A DNA stretch of 54,070 bases, from NCBI GenBank assembly GCA_903901425.1, contig CAIURC010000113.1:1-54070 (forward strand), in the 5' to 3' direction. The notes under the pieces were generated by a model. The model worked only from the letters and a program-made list of their open reading frames with translations, did no database searches and had not been told where the DNA came from. This DNA comes from an uncultured Spartobacteria bacterium. GTDB lineage: Bacteria; Verrucomicrobiota; Verrucomicrobiia; Chthoniobacterales; Chthoniobacteraceae. The position numbers and the translations under genes were made by a program. Positions 16,133 to 26,100 of this stretch are shown in pieces; positions within the stretch are counted from its first letter, which is position 1; each line of letters opens with the position of its first letter.

Positions 16133-16867
16133 ATGAAACCGTGCGGTTCCCCCTGCCTCATGGTTGCAAACCCGCTTCTAGACCCCACTCTTGAAATTCC
16201 GCCAGACGAACTTCCGTCCGAAAAACTGTGTTCGCGCGGTCCCAACGCGCTCTCGAACAGCGAACTGATCGCCGTTCTGCTGCGGTCGAGTTTCCGGGGG
16301 GCCGCCCCCCTGTTTCTCGCACGCCAACTTCTCTCTGAATTTGGCTCGTTGCAGGGCCTTGCGCGGGCCTGCATCCCGCAGGTGGCCAGGATCCGCGGCG
16401 TGGGACGGAGCCGTGCGGTGCTTCTGGCTGCGGCGTTTCACCTTGGCAGCCGGCTGGCCCTGGAATCCACTGCGCGGCAGCGGATCGACACTCCGGAGGC
16501 GGTCTGGGCTCTCCTGGGAAGCGAGATGCGCAGCCTCCAGAGGGAATGCCTCCGGGTGCTGTTGCTCGACACCAAACATCATCTCCTGCGCATGGAAGAG
16601 GTTTCGGTGGGCAGCCTCAACGAGAGCATTGCCCATCCCCGGGAGATCCTGCGGCCCGCCCTGCTCCACCCGGCCTACGCCCTGCTGGTGGTCCACAACC
16701 ATCCCTCCGGAGACCCCCAGCCGAGCACGGCTGACCTCCAGTTCACCCGCCGCCTTTCCGAGGCCGCTGCCCTGCTCCAAATCCAGTTTCTGGACCACAT
16801 CATCCTCGGCTCGAGCGACAACGACCGGCGCCCTTGGTTCAGCTTCAAGAAAGCCGGACTCCTATGA
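16133..16867 (+). CDS. radC: RadC family JAB/MPN protein
   Basis: The N-terminal part has the RadC opening (LPSEKLCSRGPNALSNSELIAVLL) and a helix-hairpin-helix (VARIRGVGRSRA). The C-terminal half is a JAMM metal-binding domain with the glutamate in SVGSLNESIAHPREI and the HNHPSGDPQPSTAD motif (HxH...D), so all zinc ligands are present. RadC proteins are named for DNA repair, but their function is unsettled. The length of 244 residues is usual. ATG 16133 is used; the conserved part starts around residue 25, so a shorter start such as ATG 16160 is possible. lpxA follows 74 bases downstream. Confidence 0.92.
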   Translation: MKPCGSPCLMVANPLLDPTLEIPPDELPSEKLCSRGPNALSNSELIAVLLRSSFRGAAPLFLARQLLSEFGSLQGLARACIPQVARIRGVGRSRAVLLAAAFHLGSRLALESTARQRIDTPEAVWALLGSEMRSLQRECLRVLLLDTKHHLLRMEEVSVGSLNESIAHPREILRPALLHPAYALLVVHNHPSGDPQPSTADLQFTRRLSEAAALLQIQFLDHIILGSSDNDRRPWFSFKKAGLL

Positions 16868-16941
16868 AACGGGGATTGAAACGCACATTTCAGGCTCGTC
16901 CTCGCGGCCCCCCTGCTGTTGGATCACGACCTCCTTTTTCC

Positions 16942-17754
16942 ATGAGCATTCATCCCTCAGCCTGCGTCCATCCCGACGCCCGGATCGCCCCGGACGCGGT
17001 GATTGGCCCGTATGCAGTGATTGAAGGCCCGGCAGAGATCGGGCCCGGGTGCGTGATCCAGTCCCATGCGGTGGTGACAGGGCACGTGGTGATGGGAGCC
17101 GGGAACGTAATCGGGTACGGGGCTATTGTGGGGGCCGACCCTCAGGACTTCGGGTTTCAGCCCGGGGTGCGCAGCCAAGTGATCCTTGGGGAACGGAACC
17201 GGATTCGGGAATACTGCACGCTACACCGGGGGACCCAGGAGGGGTCGGCGACGGTGGTTGGGGACGACTGTTTTCTGATGGCAGGGGTGCATCTGGCGCA
17301 CAACTGCCGGGTGGGAAACCGGTCGGTGCTGGCGAACAACGCTCTCTTGGGTGGCCATGTGCAGCTTGGGGAACGGGTTTTTGTCGGGGGCGGCTGCGTG
17401 TTTCACCAGCACATCCGGGTGGGTTCGCTGGCCATCTGCCAGGGGGGATCGGCGTTCAGCAAGGATGTGCCGCCCTTCTGCATCGGGGCCGAGCGCAACG
17501 GTGTGGCGGGACTGAACGTGGTGGGGCTGAGGCGGGCCGGGTTATCCGCCCAAACGCGGGCTGGAATCAAAGCGGCGTTTGACCTCCTCTACCGGCGCGG
17601 CTTGAACCTGACCCAAGCGCTTCAGAAGGCCGCCGAGTCCGAATGGGCGCCTGAGCCTGCGCAGTTGGTCCGTTTTGCTGCAGAGTCGGGAAAACGGGGT
17701 CTCTGCGACCTGATCTCCAGCCGGAAAACCGGTCGTTTGGAGAACCCGGAGTGA
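16942..17754 (+). CDS. lpxA: UDP-N-acetylglucosamine acyltransferase
   Basis: LpxA carries out the first step of lipid A synthesis, transferring an R-3-hydroxyacyl chain from acyl carrier protein to UDP-GlcNAc. The N-terminal part is a left-handed beta helix made of hexapeptide repeats (IHPSACVHPDARIAPDAVIG and onward). The catalytic histidine is in HLAHNCRVGN. GADPQDFGFQ and IREYCTLHRGT match substrate-contact segments. The C-terminal helical part begins near GLRRAGLS. At 270 residues it is of normal length. ATG 16942 gives the usual N-terminus MSIHPSA. The gene, with lptD about 1.7 kb downstream, shows that the cell builds an LPS-bearing outer membrane. Confidence 0.93.
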   Translation: MSIHPSACVHPDARIAPDAVIGPYAVIEGPAEIGPGCVIQSHAVVTGHVVMGAGNVIGYGAIVGADPQDFGFQPGVRSQVILGERNRIREYCTLHRGTQEGSATVVGDDCFLMAGVHLAHNCRVGNRSVLANNALLGGHVQLGERVFVGGGCVFHQHIRVGSLAICQGGSAFSKDVPPFCIGAERNGVAGLNVVGLRRAGLSAQTRAGIKAAFDLLYRRGLNLTQALQKAAESEWAPEPAQLVRFAAESGKRGLCDLISSRKTGRLENPE

Positions 17755-17804
17755 ACATATTCCCGGTTGCGCCTCCCGTGACTCCCCCCTAACGTGCGCC
17801 GCCT

Positions 17805-18305
17805 GTGCTGCTGAGAACTTTCATTTTTCTGGGTGGGCTCCTTCTGCTGGGAGGCTGTGCGACCCGTCCCCACCATCGCTCTGGCGCATCCTCCACCCCG
17901 CCCCCGGGAAAAATGACGGTTCGAACCACGGCCTACACGCATTCCGAGCCCGGGGGAAGTTCCAACGGGGTGGGCGGCCGCCTCCGTTTCGGAGGCACAG
18001 TCCACAGCGCGGCGAGCGACTGGTCATGGATGCCTCTGGGAACCCGGTTCCGGATCTGTGCCACCGGGAGGGAATATGTGATCGAAGATTACGGGGCCGC
18101 CCTGGTAGGCAGAAAGACGATCGACCTGTATTTCCCCTCTCGAAAGGCGATGAACCAGTGGGGCTGCCGCCAGACCGAGATTGAAATTGTGGAATGGGGG
18201 TCCCCCTCCATGAGTCTCAAACTTCTCGAGGGCCGGATGAAAAACAAGCATGTCCGCCAAATGGTCGCCGCGCTGCGCTCCCAAAAGGACTCCTCCAACT
18301 TTTAA
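17805..18305 (+). CDS. 3D-domain lipoprotein
   Basis: The 166-residue protein starts with a lipoprotein signal, hydrophobic core then LLLGGC, so it should be anchored by lipidated cysteine 18. The mature part from VRTTAYTHSEPGG through AASDWSWMPLGTRFRI to YVIEDYG and KTIDLYF fits the '3D' (three-aspartate) fold related to MltA and YabE C-termini. In MltA, this fold belongs to lytic transglycosylases. Aspartates in SDWSW, IEDYG and IDLYF are the likely signature residues. It probably binds or cleaves peptidoglycan at the periplasmic face. GTG 17805 is the start; galE follows 12 bases after its stop. Confidence 0.78.
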   Translation: MLLRTFIFLGGLLLLGGCATRPHHRSGASSTPPPGKMTVRTTAYTHSEPGGSSNGVGGRLRFGGTVHSAASDWSWMPLGTRFRICATGREYVIEDYGAALVGRKTIDLYFPSRKAMNQWGCRQTEIEIVEWGSPSMSLKLLEGRMKNKHVRQMVAALRSQKDSSNF

Positions 18306-18317
18306 CCTCCATTTTCT

Positions 18318-19289
18318 ATGAACATCCTCGTCACCGGCGGCGCCGGCTACATCGGCAGCATCTGCGTCGAAGAACTCCTCAGCGCGGGGCACAAAGTCAC
18401 CGTGTTCGACAACCTCAGCGAAGGCCACAGATCCGCGGTCCACCCGGGTGCCCCCCTCATCGTGGGCGACCTCGCGGCGGACTCCGAAATCGATTCGGCG
18501 CTGGCCCGGTGCAAACCCGAGGCCGTCATGCACTTTGCCGCCAACGCACTGGTGGGCGAGTCGATGCAGAATCCCTCCAAGTATTTCCGGAACAACGTGA
18601 CCGCCGGAATTCACCTTCTGGATGCCTGCGTCAAACACGGAGTCCAAAAGTTTGTGTTCAGCTCCACCTGCGCCACCTTCGGGATTCCGGACAGGACGCC
18701 TATCGACGAAACGATCCCCCAGCGGCCCATCAATCCCTACGGCGAATCCAAGCTGATGTTCGAAAAAATCCTCCGCTGGTATCAGGAAATCCACGGGCTG
18801 AGCTATGTGGCCCTGCGCTATTTCAATGCCGCAGGCGCCAGTCAGGAGCGTGGCGAACACCACAGGATTGAGACCCACCTCATCCCGAACATCCTCAAGG
18901 TCGCCCTGGGCCAGAAATCCCATGTGGACGTGTTCGGCACCGATTACGAAACGCCCGACGGCACCTGTATCCGGGATTACATCCACATCCTCGACCTTGC
19001 CCAAGCCCACATGCTTGCCCTCCAGTTCCCTGGGAGCGAGTGCTTTAACCTCGGAACTGGGGGCGGCACCAGTGTCCGCGAAGTCATTGCCGCCTGCCAG
19101 CGCGTCACGGGCCGGCCCATCGAAGTCCGCGAACAACCCCGCCGCCCTGGTGACCCGGCCCGACTCATCGCAGGCTCGGATAAAATCCACCGGACCCTCG
19201 GCTGGGCGCCCCGCTTCCAGTCCATCGACGCCATCGTCGAAAGCGCCTGGAACTGGCACCTCAGACATCCAGACGGCTACCCGGACTGA
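18318..19289 (+). CDS. galE: UDP-glucose 4-epimerase
   Basis: An extended short-chain dehydrogenase that interconverts UDP-glucose and UDP-galactose with bound NAD. Visible are the Rossmann motif TGGAGYIGS (6-14), FAANALVGES, the catalytic serine stretch SSTCATFG, the active-site tyrosine/lysine in NPYGESK, YFNAAGA and DGTCIRDYIHILDLA, all GalE hallmarks. At 323 residues it has normal length. GalE supplies UDP-galactose for LPS or exopolysaccharide, in line with lpxA and lptD around it. ATG 18318 is the clear start. Confidence 0.93.
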   Translation: MNILVTGGAGYIGSICVEELLSAGHKVTVFDNLSEGHRSAVHPGAPLIVGDLAADSEIDSALARCKPEAVMHFAANALVGESMQNPSKYFRNNVTAGIHLLDACVKHGVQKFVFSSTCATFGIPDRTPIDETIPQRPINPYGESKLMFEKILRWYQEIHGLSYVALRYFNAAGASQERGEHHRIETHLIPNILKVALGQKSHVDVFGTDYETPDGTCIRDYIHILDLAQAHMLALQFPGSECFNLGTGGGTSVREVIAACQRVTGRPIEVREQPRRPGDPARLIAGSDKIHRTLGWAPRFQSIDAIVESAWNWHLRHPDGYPD

Positions 19290-19439
19290 CCTCGAAACCG
19301 CCCGAAAACCGCCACCCTGCTCTCGGTTTGTGCCAGATCCTGGTTCTCCGGGAGGCAATACCGTTGTTTCCAACAGGATCCGCCCCCCCTTTTGCCTTGG
19401 CAGGGGGTCCACCCGGCCGATAGGGTCCGGGCTTTGCCT

Positions 19440-21842
19440 ATGAAGCGTTTGCTGTTCACCCTCGCCTTGCTCCTGACTGTTCAGGCAGGCGCATGGGCTC
19501 AGTTCGGAAAGTTCGGCGATATTCCCATCGAGATTAGCGCCGACGACACCGACTTCAGCCGCGAGGTATCCACCGCAGACGGCAACGTGGTGATTCGGTA
19601 TGGGGAGATCGCCATTTACTGCGACCACGCTCAGTTCAACCCGGAAACCCGAGACATCCTGGTGGAGGGCAGTGTCAGGATCTACCGGGACGGACGGCTC
19701 TTTTCTGGCGACCGAGCGCTGTACAACCTCGAAACCAAGCAACTCTCCGCCGCAGATTTCCGGGGGGACGCCGGCCCGTTCCGATTTTCCGGGGAATCCC
19801 TGAGTACGCTGGGCAGCAACGCCTACCTGGTTCAGAACGGCACATTCACCACCAGTGACAGCTCAAAGCCCGACTACTTTATCAGGGCCAAGACTGTCCG
19901 GGTGTACCCGAATGACCGGGTCATCTTCACCAACGCCAAAGTTTACATCGGTCGCATCCCGGTTTTCTGGTTTCCCTACGTCTATCAGTCCCTGAACAAG
20001 GACGAGGGATTCAATCTGTCTCCCGGCTACAGTTCGGTCATGGGCGCCTATGTGCTCGGCCAGTACTACTTCCCGCTTTCCCCAGGCGTGGCCGGAAAAA
20101 TCCGGCTCGACCTGATGAGCAAGCGCGGCGTCGGAGTCGGCTTCGAAAGCAACTGGGGATCGGCCCGGGGCAGCGCTGAGCGCGCCCTGCTCACTGCCGA
20201 AAACTCGGACCCCGAACCCGCCGCGGATTCAAAGCCTGCGCAGGACTCGCAAGCCAGGCGTTTGGAAGAGTCCAACTGGGGCAGGTTTCGCGCCTACTAT
20301 CTGGAGGACAGCACTCCCGGGGTGAACCGCACCGGTCTGAGTCGTGAAACCATCGACCCCAACCGTTACCGGATTTCACTTCAAAACCGGGTCTACTTCA
20401 CTGAAGACATCTATGGCTCGGTGGACATCAATCGGCTCAGCGACGCCCGGTTTCTCCAAGACTTCTCGCAGGGCGAATTCCGCCGAAATCCGAACCCGGA
20501 CAACTCGATTACGGTCACAAAGTGGGACGAAGATTACACGGCCAACCTGCTGCTCCGCCGGAACCTGAACGAGGAGTCGTTTGACCTGACGGAGCGGCTC
20601 CCGGAAGTTTCTTACGACCAGAAGCGCCGGCCCATTGGGAAGGGGTTCTTTTACGAGACCGATTCGAGCGCCGGCTTTTACCGGCGCAACCACGAGCGAA
20701 CCAGCGCTTTTGCAGACTACGAGTCTTTCAGGGTCGACACCTTCCACCAAATCACGCGGCCCGCAACTTACCTGGGCTGGCTCTCGTTCATTCCACGGTT
20801 CGGGCTGCGCGCCACGTACTACTCGGAAAGCGGCTTTTTTAGGGAGCGCACGGTCACGACCATCATTCTCCCCACCACGCCTGGCGGAAAAGCCACCGAG
20901 AAAACCCGCACCGAACAGGACCTCATCGGCGGTGGCTCGGTGTTCCGGCCGGTGGTCAATGCGGGTTTTGAAACTTCCTTTAAACTCTCCAAATCTTACG
21001 AGCACATCCAGTCTCGCAAATGGGGCCTCGACGGCCTGCTCCACGTCATCCAGCCCTACGCGAATCTCTCCCTCGTCCACTCGGGCGAGGACCCGGACCA
21101 ACTCTACCAGTTCGACCGGTTGAGCTACTCCACCCGGCCGCTTACCCTCGATTTCCCCCAGTTCACCGCCATCGATTCCATCGACAACTGGAGCGTTCTT
21201 CGCCTCGGCGTCCGCAACCGGCTCCAAACCCGCAGGAACGATTTCACCTTTAATTGGTTCGAACTGGACTCGTTCTTTGACATCAACATGGAACGCTCGG
21301 ATTTCATTGAGCAGTTCTACGGCCCCCGTCGCAGCCTCTCCAACTTCTACAACCGGCTCCGCTGGTCCCCGCTCCCCTGGGCCAATCTCACCGTGGACTC
21401 CCAGATCCCGCTGCTCAACGACGGATTCTCCGAGTTCAACTCTGCCGTCAACTTCATGGTCAACGAGAACCTCCAAATCTCCCTCGGCCACCGCTACCTC
21501 GCGAACAACCCCCTCTTCGATGACAGCAACTTCCTCACCCTCTCAAGCTACCTGCGCCTCGGTGAGAACTGGGGATTTGCCGTCCGGCAAGCCTACGAAG
21601 TCGAAAACAACATCCTCCAATCCCAGAGCTACGAACTCTACCGCGACCTCTCCAGTTGGATCGCTTCGTTCGGGTTCCTCGTCCGGGACAACGGCAGAAC
21701 GGCCCAGAAATCTCAGAGCATGAACGACTACGGGGCGGTGCTCACCTTTACCCTGAAGGATCTGCCCCAAGTCCGCTTGCCCATCAGCCTCGACCCTGAC
21801 GCCCTCGGAAGCGGCGGCGGCGGTACCGGTAAAAACCGCTGA
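19440..21842 (+). CDS. lptD: LPS-assembly outer membrane protein LptD (OstA)
   Basis: A signal peptide (MKRLLFTLALLLTVQAGAWA) is followed by a periplasmic beta-jellyroll of the OstA type: IPIEISADDTDFSREVSTADGN, VVIRYGEIAIYCDHAQFNPET and ALYNLETKQLS. Then comes the LptD beta-barrel, with YVYQSLNKDEGFNLSPGY marking the junction (the usual 'P.y...d.r.tGfl.P..g.s'). Aromatic-rich alternating strands run to the C-terminus, which ends near QVRLPISLDPDALG. LptD with LptE inserts LPS into the outer leaflet. The length of 800 residues is usual. No LptE gene is nearby. Cysteine pairs typical of E. coli LptD are scarce here, so disulfide control is probably absent. ATG 19440 gives the signal peptide directly. 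Confidence 0.88.
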   Translation: MKRLLFTLALLLTVQAGAWAQFGKFGDIPIEISADDTDFSREVSTADGNVVIRYGEIAIYCDHAQFNPETRDILVEGSVRIYRDGRLFSGDRALYNLETKQLSAADFRGDAGPFRFSGESLSTLGSNAYLVQNGTFTTSDSSKPDYFIRAKTVRVYPNDRVIFTNAKVYIGRIPVFWFPYVYQSLNKDEGFNLSPGYSSVMGAYVLGQYYFPLSPGVAGKIRLDLMSKRGVGVGFESNWGSARGSAERALLTAENSDPEPAADSKPAQDSQARRLEESNWGRFRAYYLEDSTPGVNRTGLSRETIDPNRYRISLQNRVYFTEDIYGSVDINRLSDARFLQDFSQGEFRRNPNPDNSITVTKWDEDYTANLLLRRNLNEESFDLTERLPEVSYDQKRRPIGKGFFYETDSSAGFYRRNHERTSAFADYESFRVDTFHQITRPATYLGWLSFIPRFGLRATYYSESGFFRERTVTTIILPTTPGGKATEKTRTEQDLIGGGSVFRPVVNAGFETSFKLSKSYEHIQSRKWGLDGLLHVIQPYANLSLVHSGEDPDQLYQFDRLSYSTRPLTLDFPQFTAIDSIDNWSVLRLGVRNRLQTRRNDFTFNWFELDSFFDINMERSDFIEQFYGPRRSLSNFYNRLRWSPLPWANLTVDSQIPLLNDGFSEFNSAVNFMVNENLQISLGHRYLANNPLFDDSNFLTLSSYLRLGENWGFAVRQAYEVENNILQSQSYELYRDLSSWIASFGFLVRDNGRTAQKSQSMNDYGAVLTFTLKDLPQVRLPISLDPDALGSGGGGTGKNR

Positions 21843-21868
21843 CCCCCCCCATAAGGCATCTTCGCCGA

Positions 21869-23137
21869 ATGCCAATTCCATGGGAGCAACATCTGCGTCT
21901 GGTCGCTTTCTCACCGGAAGGTGGGCTGGTGGTTTCCCTGCCCCTGACCGAGGCCGCCTTTCGGGTCGGTTCCGATCCCGGGTGCCGACTCCATCTGGAA
22001 TCTGAGGAAATCCTCCCGCACCATGCCACCCTCGAATACGCGGAGGACCGCTGGATGCTGTCCTCCGTCGATCGCGCTCACCCGGTCCTGCTTCAGCAAA
22101 CCCCGGTTCTTGAACCCACCCCCGTAGGAACCAGCGCCAAAATCAGCGTCGGCCCTTACCGGCTCCGTTTTCAAACAGCCGGACTCAGCCCGGACATTCT
22201 GGCCAGGCTTCCCCACCCGCCCCCGTTGCTCACCCATTTCAACCCACGGGGGACCGTCGTCCAAGGACGCTCTTCCACCATCTACGAGGCCTTTGACACC
22301 GGATTGCAACGCACCGTGGCGTTCCGGGTCCTCCACCCAGAAAATCAGGCCTCCCCCAAGGACGCCCTCCAGTTCATCCGGGACGCCTGGGTGCAGGGCC
22401 AGATCCCGCATCCCGGCGTGCCGCCGGTGTTCGCACTGGGACTCGACCCCCATGGGCGCCTCTTCTCAGCCACTGGGTTTGTGGAGGGGCGCACCCTCCA
22501 TCAACTCCTGTACCCGGCTCAAAACCGGGAAACCCTCCCCAGCCTCAGCGAATTTCTCCTCACTTTTCTCAAACTCTGCGACTGCCTTGGCTTTGCTCAT
22601 TCCCGCGGATTTTTGCACTGCGCCCTCCACCCCTCGGCCGTCACCGTGGGACACTTTGGCGAGACCAGCGTTCTGGGCTGGATGCATGCGCGACGCCTTG
22701 GCCCAGGAGACGATCCCGCCCCTCCTGCGTTCCTGCCACCCGTCACCCCCTACTCGGCACCCGAACTGGCTTCTGGTTCCTTCGAGGAGATCGGGCCCGC
22801 CACCGACATCTACGCGCTGGGCGGCATCCTCCACCACATGTTGGCTCTGGCTCCGCCCGTTTCCGCTTCGGACCCGGAAACGCTGCTGGAACAAATCCTC
22901 ACCAACGCAATTTGTTCCCTCGAAGAAACCGCAAAACACCCCCCTCCCCACTGGCCCCTTGGCAGAATCCCGCCCAACCTGGCCGCCTCCGCGCGCAAAG
23001 CTCTGGCATCAGACCCCGCAGAGCGCCACAAAACCGTTGCCGAACTCCGGGTGGAGGTCGCGGCCTCGCTTGCCGTGCTCCATCTGGATTCTTCCAAAAC
23101 TTCGTCAAATCCGTTTCCGCTTTGGAAATGGAAGTAA
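21869..23137 (+). CDS. FHA domain-pseudokinase protein
   Basis: Residues 8-105 form an FHA-like domain (FRVGSDPGCRLHLESEEILPHHATLEY), which in other proteins binds phosphothreonine. Residues about 125-410 have a protein-kinase fold, but its active site is lost. The glycine loop is VQGRSSTIY, the VAIK lysine is arginine (AFRV, R153), HRDLKPxN is HCALHPSAV (250-258), and DFG is replaced by LGW. Kinase-fold landmarks such as YSAPELASG and ATDIYALGGILHHML remain. It is therefore likely a scaffold that senses phosphorylated partners. It lies 26 bases after lptD and just before the SGNH/dehydrogenase gene. Active FHA-kinase partner candidates include the protein at 40874-43441. Confidence 0.82.
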   Translation: MPIPWEQHLRLVAFSPEGGLVVSLPLTEAAFRVGSDPGCRLHLESEEILPHHATLEYAEDRWMLSSVDRAHPVLLQQTPVLEPTPVGTSAKISVGPYRLRFQTAGLSPDILARLPHPPPLLTHFNPRGTVVQGRSSTIYEAFDTGLQRTVAFRVLHPENQASPKDALQFIRDAWVQGQIPHPGVPPVFALGLDPHGRLFSATGFVEGRTLHQLLYPAQNRETLPSLSEFLLTFLKLCDCLGFAHSRGFLHCALHPSAVTVGHFGETSVLGWMHARRLGPGDDPAPPAFLPPVTPYSAPELASGSFEEIGPATDIYALGGILHHMLALAPPVSASDPETLLEQILTNAICSLEETAKHPPPHWPLGRIPPNLAASARKALASDPAERHKTVAELRVEVAASLAVLHLDSSKTSSNPFPLWKWK

Positions 23138-23166
23138 TCCCCACCGCAATCCCCCCCAAATTCCAC

Positions 23167-26100
23167 ATGCGAATCCCATCCCTTCTCCCCTTTCTGATTG
23201 CCCCCTGCATCCTCCAGGCTGAACTCGACTTCAAACAGCACGATACGCTCCTGGTGGAAGGCAACTCCCTCATGGAACGAATCTTGGAAGACGGCACTTT
23301 CCAAGCCTACCTCCACCTCGCCCGTCCGGAACTCCAGCTCAAGATCCGCTCGCTTGCATGGACCGGGGACGAGGTCGGCTACCGACTCCGGCCGGAGGGC
23401 TACACGGAACACCTCAAAAGCCTTCTCCAAAGCTGGCCCGCGCGCACAGTGCTCCTCGGCTACGGAATGAACGAGTCCTTCGCAGGCCCTTCCGGCGTGG
23501 AGGAATTCCGCTCCCAACTCCAGATTCTTCTCCGGGAAACCCGCCGACTCCACCCCGAGGCCCGGATTGTCCTGGTCTCTCCAATCGCCGTCGAGGAGGG
23601 CGGGCCGTCCGATGCCGCCGCCCGGAACAAAGACATTGCCCGCTACTCCAAAGCCATCCAACAAACCGCCTCCGAAAACGGCGCTGGATTCGTCGACCTG
23701 TTCAAGGCCTCCCTGGATGCCTATGCCCGAAAAACCGGCCCGCTGACCCAACTCGGCATCCACCCCAATGAAGCCGGCTGCCGCGTCCTGGCCCGGACTC
23801 TGGCCGGCGCCCTGGTCGGGGAGGAACCGCTCAAAAACATCGCACCCGAGCGCCTGACCGATCTTGCCCAAGCCACTCAACAGGAAGCCCGCTGCAACGC
23901 TGACCTTGTCCGGCCCAAAAACGCCGTCGTCTATTTCGGAGTCCGCAAACGCCCCGAAGAGTACGCCGCGGAAATGCCGCGGTACCACCAACTCCTCGAT
24001 CTGGCTACGGGCGTCGTCCATGACTTGGCCAAAAACCCCGGCCACCGGTTCAAGGACGCACCGGCGTTAACCCTCCCGGCGATGCCAGAAGGCCTCAGTA
24101 AAACCGACCGCCACGGCGGCGGCATCATCAAGCCTCCAGCCGAACAGATCGAGGAATTCAAGGTTGCCGACGGATACGCCCTCAACCTGTTTGCCTCGGA
24201 AGCCGAGTTCCCGGAACTGCGCAACCCCGTCCACATGGCATTCGATGCACGGGGCAGGCTCTGGGTGGCCACCATGCCGTCCTTCCCTCACACCATCCCG
24301 GGTTCACCCCGGGAAGACAAAATCCTCATCCTCGAAGACACCGACCGGGACGGCAAAGCCGACCGATCCACCGTATTCCTAGACCAACTCGACGCCGTAG
24401 ACGGCATCGCGTTCCACCCCAAAGGAGTGCTCATCTCCGCACAACCCCGGATCCTGCTGGCCCAAGACAGCAACGGCGATGGCAAGGCCGACCATGTCGA
24501 GGAAGTGCTTCGCGGCGTGGATGTCACCGACTCCCACCACGGGGGCATGATCGCCGTGGACCCCGTCGGCCAGATTCTTTTCTGTGACGGCGTTTTTCAC
24601 CGTTCCCAGTTCGAAACTCCTTTCGGCGTGGTGCGCGGGATTGATTCCACTACCTACCGCCTGGATCCCTTCTCCGGCAGGGTCCAGACCGAGTTTCAAG
24701 CCCTGACCCCCAACCCATGGCGCATCAGCTTCGACCGATACGGCAACCTCTATCAGCGCTACGGCGGCGGCCATGTGCTGGATGCGCTCCCGCTGACATG
24801 GACGCCCCTCGGAATCTATCATCCGTACGGCCATAGCACCGTCCTGGACTACAACAAGGGCTGCGCCCTGGAGGTGATCTCCAGCCCCAATTTCCCGTCC
24901 GAATACCAGCAGGGATTCGCCTCTGCCACCCTGCTCGGCAGTTACTTCGTGTCTATCTCCCGCAGCGCCTACGACAAGGGGCCCGTGGTCGCTCAGGACC
25001 GCCTCGACATCCTCTCCAATCCGAATGCCGCCTTCCGGCCCGTCGATGTCACCTTCGGATTCGATGGCGCGCTCTACGTGGCGGATTTCTGCAGCCGTAT
25101 CATCGGCCACGCCCAGCACCCAATGCGCGACCCCCAGTGGGACCACACCCATGGCCGGATCTGGCGCGTTCTCCGAAAGGACGGACCCGTCTCAAAAGAC
25201 TGGCCTGAAATCGAGAAGGCTTCCCAAGACCAACTTCTCGCGCTCCTTGCCCATCCTCAGGACCTCTTCCGCCAGCATGCCCGGATCCGGCTCCAGTCCA
25301 TGGACTGCCTGCCCGCCCTCCAACGCTGGATCCGCGACTTCGACAGGACTCAGCCCGCGTTTCCCCAAGCCGCTCTGGAGGCGCTCTGGGTGGCACATGC
25401 TAGGAGCGCCCAAATTCCGGGTCTGCTCTCGGAGATTGCCCATGCCAAGGACCCCATGGTCCGCGTTGCCGCCGCACGGCTCCTCCGGTTCCAAGCCTCC
25501 GCCCTTCCCGAAGGCCGGGACCTGCTGACCAGCCTCGCCCGGGACCCCCACCCCCGGGTCCGGATGGCGGTCATCCATGCCGTGGCGTTTCTCCGGCAGA
25601 CCGATGCCGGTTTTGAAAAAGCCCTTGAACCGCTGCTCTCCGCACCGCAACCCGAGCCCGCCGTGGCCCAAATGCTCGCGGACCTGCGCCACGGCCAGAA
25701 ACCCGCGCGGGCGCGCTCCATCCCCGTCTTGGAAATCCATCCAGACTCGCTGCTCAAGCACTGGCAGATGGTTTCGGAGAAAAACGAGGCCTCTCCCGCG
25801 GGCAAACCCCAGGTCGAACGCACCTTCCGCTCTTTTGTTGCCAGCGAACACCCCCAAGACGCCGTGCTCAGCATCCGGCACGGCTTTCTGGACGTGTTCC
25901 TGAACGGCGTCCAACTCCTGAGTGCCGACAGCAACTGGTCCACCGACCAGCAGGTCCAGCTCCAACTGCCCAAAGGCCTGAGCCAGATTCAAATCGTGGT
26001 CCGCAGGTCCAGGTCCAACCAGCCCCCGCCCGCCTCGCTCTTTGACCCCACGGGCGCTCTTCTGGCTGGCACCCGGATTCCCACGGATGACTCCCTCCTC

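Noticed and set aside
18024-19742. 572-codon minus-strand frame across the 3D-lipoprotein, galE and the lptD start
   Set aside because: galE and the lptD N-terminus are unmistakable on the plus strand; the antisense frame spans three genes and has no domain.
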